DNA of 8,499 nucleotides, from contig DLAR01000065.1 in NCBI GenBank assembly GCA_002494015.1, positions 47,912-56,410 of the forward strand, read 5' to 3'. Below are positions 6,288 to 8,499 of the stretch, piece by piece (position 1 is the stretch's first letter; each line of letters begins with the position of its first letter). The position numbers and the translations under genes were made by a program. The stretch comes from Porphyromonadaceae bacterium UBA7042 (GTDB taxonomy: Bacteria; Bacteroidota; Bacteroidia; Bacteroidales; Muribaculaceae). Below the pieces are notes generated by a model. That model worked only from the letters and a program-made list of their open reading frames with translations, searched no databases and was not told the origin of the DNA.

Positions 6288-6435
6288 TTTCGCAAGTTCA
6301 CAACTCGCTCACAGTGAAAGGTGAAAAGTGAAGGGTGAAAATAACACCGTTTTTCACAGATAAACCATTATCTTCACTCAGGCGCAGCCTGAATTTCACT
6401 GTTCTCTTTATTCACTTCAACCTGAGCTTGCGAAA
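6288..6435 (-). repeat. Nested 148-base palindrome in the ilvD-ilvB spacer
   Basis: Nearly all of the 174-base spacer folds on itself. Outer arms 6288-6300 and 6423-6435 match at 12 of 13 positions (core TTTCGCAAG/CTTGCGAAA). Inside are 6311-6319 with 6394-6402 (9 bp, perfect), 6327-6333 with 6372-6378 (7 bp), 6335-6341 with 6351-6357 (7 bp, 9-base loop) and the hairpin CAGGC-gca-GCCTG at 6379-6391. All helices are compatible. In the operon mRNA this would be a branched structure between the ilvD stop and ilvB start. There is no U-tract, so it is not a simple terminator. It could modulate the ilvD/ilvB ratio by pausing, processing or protection, or be an inserted palindromic repeat. Confidence 0.7.
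6314..6341 (+). repeat. Four tandem heptamers GTGAARR
   Basis: The heptamers GTGAAAG, GTGAAAA, GTGAAGG and GTGAAAA follow one another without spacers. The opposite arm of the palindrome carries dispersed TTCAC words (6353, 6373, 6395, 6411), so the heptamers have several pairing partners. A unit of seven can change copy number by slippage, which would alter the mRNA fold without affecting any protein. Confidence 0.8.
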
Positions 6436-6445
6436 GTTGAATACT

Positions 6446-8278
6446 CTAAATGTTTAATTCTCTTACCCCGCCCTTGTCGGCCGATGTCACCATTGCCGCA
6501 TAGGCTTTCAGGGCGCGGGAAATATTTCGCTGGCGGTCGCGGGGGGTAAATGCTTCGCGACCAAGGTTTTCCTCCTCATTGCGCCGCGTGGCAAGCTGTT
6601 CGTCGGTCAGCTTGACGCTGATGCGGCGCGCGGGAATGTCGATTTCGATGATGTCGCCGTCCCTGACGAGGCCGATTTCGCCTCCGGCGGCTGCCTCGGG
6701 CGAGATGTGGCCGATTGACAGTCCCGACGTTCCTCCCGAGAAACGGCCGTCGGTAATCAGCGCGCACTGTTTCCCGAGGTGTTTGCTCTTTATATAAGAT
6801 GTGGGGTAAAGCATCTCCTGCATTCCCGGGCCGCCCTTAGGCCCTTCGTAGGTGATGACAACCACGTCGCCGGCCTTGATTTTGTCGTGGAGGATGGCAT
6901 CGACGGCGGCCTCTTGCGAGGTGAATACCTTTGCCGGGCCTGAAAACTTGAAAATGCTCTCATCGACTCCGGCTGTCTTGACCACGCATCCGTTGCGGGC
7001 GATGTTGCCGTGCAGCACGGCGAGTCCCCCGTCCTTGACATAGGCATGTTCCATGTCGCGGATGCATCCGTTGGCGCGGTCTGTATCGAGTGAGCCATAA
7101 TAGCTCATTTGGCTGCCGAGCGAAAGGTTGTGTCGGTTTCCCGGCGCGCTTTTCCACAGCTCGTCGGCCGTATCGTCGAAGTTTTTGCCCCCCACGGCCC
7201 AGCGGTCGATGGCCTCGCCGAGCGTCATGCCGTCGACGCGGTTGACCCGGGTGTCGACAAGGCCGTTGTCGGCCAGAATTTTCATTATCGAGATGATTCC
7301 GCCCGCGCGGTTGACATCCTGAATATGGTAATGGGAATTGGGGGCGACCTTGCACAGCACCGGGGTATGGCGCGACAGGGTGTCAATGTCGTCCATTGTG
7401 AAATCCACCCCGGCCTCGGCGGCGATGGCGAGAAGGTGCAGCACGGTGTTGGTCGAGCCTCCCATTGCGATGTCGAGAGTCATGGCGTTGAGCATCGCCT
7501 CCCGAGTGGCGATATTGCGTGGCAGGACGCTTTCGTCACCATTAATATAATAATCGAGGGTGTTTTTGACTATCTGTGCCGCGGCGCGCTTGAACAGCTC
7601 TTTGCGGTTGACGTGGGTGGCAACGACTGTGCCGTTTCCCGGCAGCGCGAGGCCGATAGCCTCGTTGAGAGAGTTCATGGAGTTGGCGGTGAACATTCCC
7701 GAGCATGAGCCGCACGTCGGGCATCCTTTCGTCTCAAGCTCCCGCACCCGGTTGTCGTCAACGGTGTCGTCGGCTGCTTCTACCATTATATCTATAAGGT
7801 CTACCGCCTTCCCGTCGACATTCCCGGCTTCCATCGGCCCTCCCGAAACAAAAATTGTCGGGATGTTCAGCCTCATGGCGGCCATCAGCATTCCCGGGGT
7901 TACTTTGTCACAATTGGAGATGCACACCATCGCGTCGGCCTTATGGGCGTTGACCATGTATTCGACTGAATCGGCGATGAGGTCGCGCGAGGGAAGGGAA
8001 TAGAGCATTCCGTCATGCCCCATTGCGATGCCGTCATCGATGGCAATAGTATTGAATTCGGCGGCGAAGCAACCGAGTGTTTCGATTTCTTCCTTTACAA
8101 TCTGTCCGATTTCATGCAGGTGGGCATGTCCCGGTACAAATTGAGTGAAAGAGTTGACAATAGCGATTATGGGGCGACCGAAATGCTCCTCTTTCATGCC
8201 GTTGGCACGCCACAGGGCACGCGCAGCCGCCATACGTCGGCCTCCGGTGCTCACCTCGCTTCTAAGATTATGGGTCAT
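6446..8278 (-). CDS. ilvD: Dihydroxyacid dehydratase
   Basis: IlvD dehydrates 2,3-dihydroxyisovalerate and 2,3-dihydroxy-3-methylvalerate to the 2-oxo acids transaminated to valine and isoleucine. It is a cytoplasmic Fe-S and Mg2+ enzyme. At 610 residues it is full length for the E. coli-like subgroup. IDDGIAMGHDGM (80-91) and ISNCDK with C123 and K125 (120-125) supply metal and cluster ligands. GCPTCGSCSGMF (185-196) carries the second cluster motif. AMGGSTNTVLH (271-281), KTAGVDES and GRFSGGTSGLSIGH (511-524) complete the active site. The position of the third cluster cysteine in plant-type [2Fe-2S] enzymes reads VPGHAHL (48-54) with no cysteine, as in E. coli, so an oxygen-sensitive [4Fe-4S] cluster is inferred, fitting an anaerobe. 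It is the promoter-proximal gene of the operon, with a consensus promoter about 50 bases upstream. Confidence 0.97.
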   Translation of the reverse strand: MTHNLRSEVSTGGRRMAAARALWRANGMKEEHFGRPIIAIVNSFTQFVPGHAHLHEIGQIVKEEIETLGCFAAEFNTIAIDDGIAMGHDGMLYSLPSRDLIADSVEYMVNAHKADAMVCISNCDKVTPGMLMAAMRLNIPTIFVSGGPMEAGNVDGKAVDLIDIMVEAADDTVDDNRVRELETKGCPTCGSCSGMFTANSMNSLNEAIGLALPGNGTVVATHVNRKELFKRAAAQIVKNTLDYYINGDESVLPRNIATREAMLNAMTLDIAMGGSTNTVLHLLAIAAEAGVDFTMDDIDTLSRHTPVLCKVAPNSHYHIQDVNRAGGIISIMKILADNGLVDTRVNRVDGMTLGEAIDRWAVGGKNFDDTADELWKSAPGNRHNLSLGSQMSYYGSLDTDRANGCIRDMEHAYVKDGGLAVLHGNIARNGCVVKTAGVDESIFKFSGPAKVFTSQEAAVDAILHDKIKAGDVVVITYEGPKGGPGMQEMLYPTSYIKSKHLGKQCALITDGRFSGGTSGLSIGHISPEAAAGGEIGLVRDGDIIEIDIPARRISVKLTDEQLATRRNEEENLGREAFTPRDRQRNISRALKAYAAMVTSADKGGVRELNI

Positions 8279-8288
8279 ATATTAGAAT

Positions 8289-8342
8289 AAATATTGCGAA
8301 CCTTTTATATTTTTGATAAAAAGTACACAAAAATATTGCAAT
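8289..8342. promoter_or_regulatory. Repeated AAATATTGC around the ilvD promoter, possible operator
   Basis: AAATATTGC occurs at 8289-8297 and 8331-8339, exactly 42 bases apart, which is about four helical turns. The second copy overlaps the -7 box and continues into the 8-base palindrome ATTGCAAT (8335-8342) in the promoter spacer. The first lies in the ilvD leader. This spacing would suit a repressor binding two sites on one face. The region is very AT-rich, so chance is a real alternative. Confidence 0.25.
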
Positions 8343-8359
8343 TTGTTCAATTAAACAAA
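8328..8359 (-). promoter_or_regulatory. Bacteroidetes-type promoter of the ilv operon
   Basis: On the minus strand TTTG (8359-8356), a 20-base spacer and TATTTTTG (8335-8328) match the Bacteroidetes consensus TTTG/N19-21/TAnnTTTG without mismatch. Transcription would start near 8321, leaving a leader of about 40 bases before the ilvD ATG at 8278. The -33 TTTG is the end of the T-run behind the hairpin at 8362-8390, so terminator tail and promoter overlap. Confidence 0.75.
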
Positions 8360-8361
8360 AA

Positions 8362-8390
8362 AATGCACAACAATCTCCCACCTGTGCATT
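8362..8390 (-). terminator. Terminator-like hairpin directly upstream of the ilvD promoter
   Basis: On the minus strand AATGCACA and TGTGCATT form a perfect 8-bp stem around a 13-base loop. Seven Ts follow the last stem A, two of them within the stem. On the plus strand no U-run follows, so it works for minus-strand transcription only. It could end an upstream gene entering from beyond 8499, or act as an attenuator if there is a promoter further upstream. The stem is only moderately GC-rich, so efficiency is uncertain. Confidence 0.55.
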
Positions 8391-8456
8391 AAAAAACATA
8401 GTTATATAACACAAAATTCGCGAAATGATTGTCGTTGCAGCATTTTTTTTCATTTA

Positions 8457-8495
8457 CTGCCGAGTTTGTTCAAGAGCCGAGCTTGAGCTCGGCAG
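8457..8495. repeat. Nested GC-rich inverted repeats at the right edge
   Basis: GCCGAGCT (8476-8483) and AGCTCGGC (8486-8493) are perfect 8-base inverted repeats with a two-base spacer. A further CTGCCGAG (8457-8464) pairs perfectly with CTCGGCAG (8488-8495), with TCAAG and CTTGA also able to pair inside. Two alternative hairpins are therefore possible. No U-tract follows on either strand. It may lie in the 3' end of a gene beyond the window: on the minus strand all three frames are open into 8499, with stops at 8472-8470, 8456-8454 and 8452-8450. It may also be an intergenic repeat. Confidence 0.5.
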
Positions 8496-8499
8496 GGTT

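Larger units (their letters stand above)
8268..8453 (-). other. Open frame of 61 codons across the ilvD upstream region
   Basis: The frame begins MKKNAATTIISRILCYIT and runs through the hairpin at 8362-8390 and the ilvD promoter, ending 11 bases inside ilvD in another frame. Its first 18 codons contain four isoleucines, one leucine and three threonines, which resembles a branched-chain leader peptide. Against this, it has no stop before the hairpin, and the best ilvD promoter lies downstream of its start. After codon 18 the translation looks like AT-rich non-coding sequence. The ATG overlaps a TGA of another open frame entering from the edge. I regard it as more likely spurious than real, with a leader role possible for its first part. 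Confidence 0.2.

Noticed and set aside
6374..6448. In-frame 23-codon extension after the ilvD TAG, reading SIQLSQAQVEVNKENSEIQ to a TGA
   Set aside because: It looks protein-like, but it falls in the palindromic spacer whose GTGAA words explain the Glu/Asn/Gln-rich translation. IlvD is already full length, and nothing indicates stop-codon read-through.
7109..7708. Plus-strand open frame of 199 codons opposite ilvD
   Set aside because: It is antisense to conserved ilvD and shows shadow-type composition with no recognisable motif.
8279..8499. T-box or other known riboswitch ahead of ilvD
   Set aside because: No T-box sequence or specifier arrangement is seen, the leader from the best promoter is only about 40 bases, and T-boxes are not typical of Bacteroidetes.

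Overview
The window looks like a chromosomal segment of a Bacteroidales bacterium, possibly Muribaculaceae or a relative. Three observations support this. The proteins resemble Bacteroidales homologues as I remember them. The promoters fit the Bacteroidetes type (TTTG, about 20 bases, TAnnTTTG). An acyl-ACP thioesterase sits inside the ilv operon, as I recall from Bacteroides. GC-rich coding regions alternate with very AT-rich spacers. No transposase, phage, CRISPR, rRNA or tRNA gene was seen.

Left part (1-2080, plus strand). An AT-rich leader with a good promoter precedes a ROK-family sugar kinase (231-1202), which ends at a strong hairpin terminator (1227-1264). A 470-base gap without a convincing gene follows. 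It is not featureless: it holds a 28-base direct repeat in two copies, a good promoter at 1437-1469, and a set of nested inverted repeats spanning 1518-1668. These would fold into a long rod in RNA, so the stretch may be a small-RNA gene or a dispersed palindromic element. A small AT-rich orphan lipoprotein gene (1736-1957) comes next.

Main part (2081-8360, minus strand). This is a branched-chain amino acid operon in the order ilvD, ilvB, ilvN, acyl-ACP thioesterase, ilvC, ending in a 14-bp hairpin (2081-2123). IlvB/IlvN (acetohydroxyacid synthase), IlvC (ketol-acid reductoisomerase) and IlvD (dihydroxyacid dehydratase) carry pyruvate, or pyruvate plus 2-oxobutyrate, to the 2-oxo acids of valine and isoleucine. 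The transaminase, threonine deaminase and leu genes are not in the window. The thioesterase is coupled to ilvN by an ATGA overlap, which suggests a link between branched 2-oxo acid supply and branched fatty acid release. A 174-base spacer between ilvD and ilvB holds a second nested palindrome (6288-6435) with a four-copy 7-base repeat.

Right edge (8279-8499). Upstream of ilvD there is a near-consensus Bacteroidetes promoter. Its -33 element overlaps the T-tract of a terminator-like hairpin (8362-8390). That hairpin has a competing longer pairing upstream and lies within a 61-codon open frame, so either an ordinary terminator of an upstream gene or an attenuator is possible. Nested GC-rich inverted repeats close the window.

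The genes themselves are ordinary metabolism. The most interesting material is the structured non-coding DNA at 1437-1700, 6288-6435 and 8362-8495.
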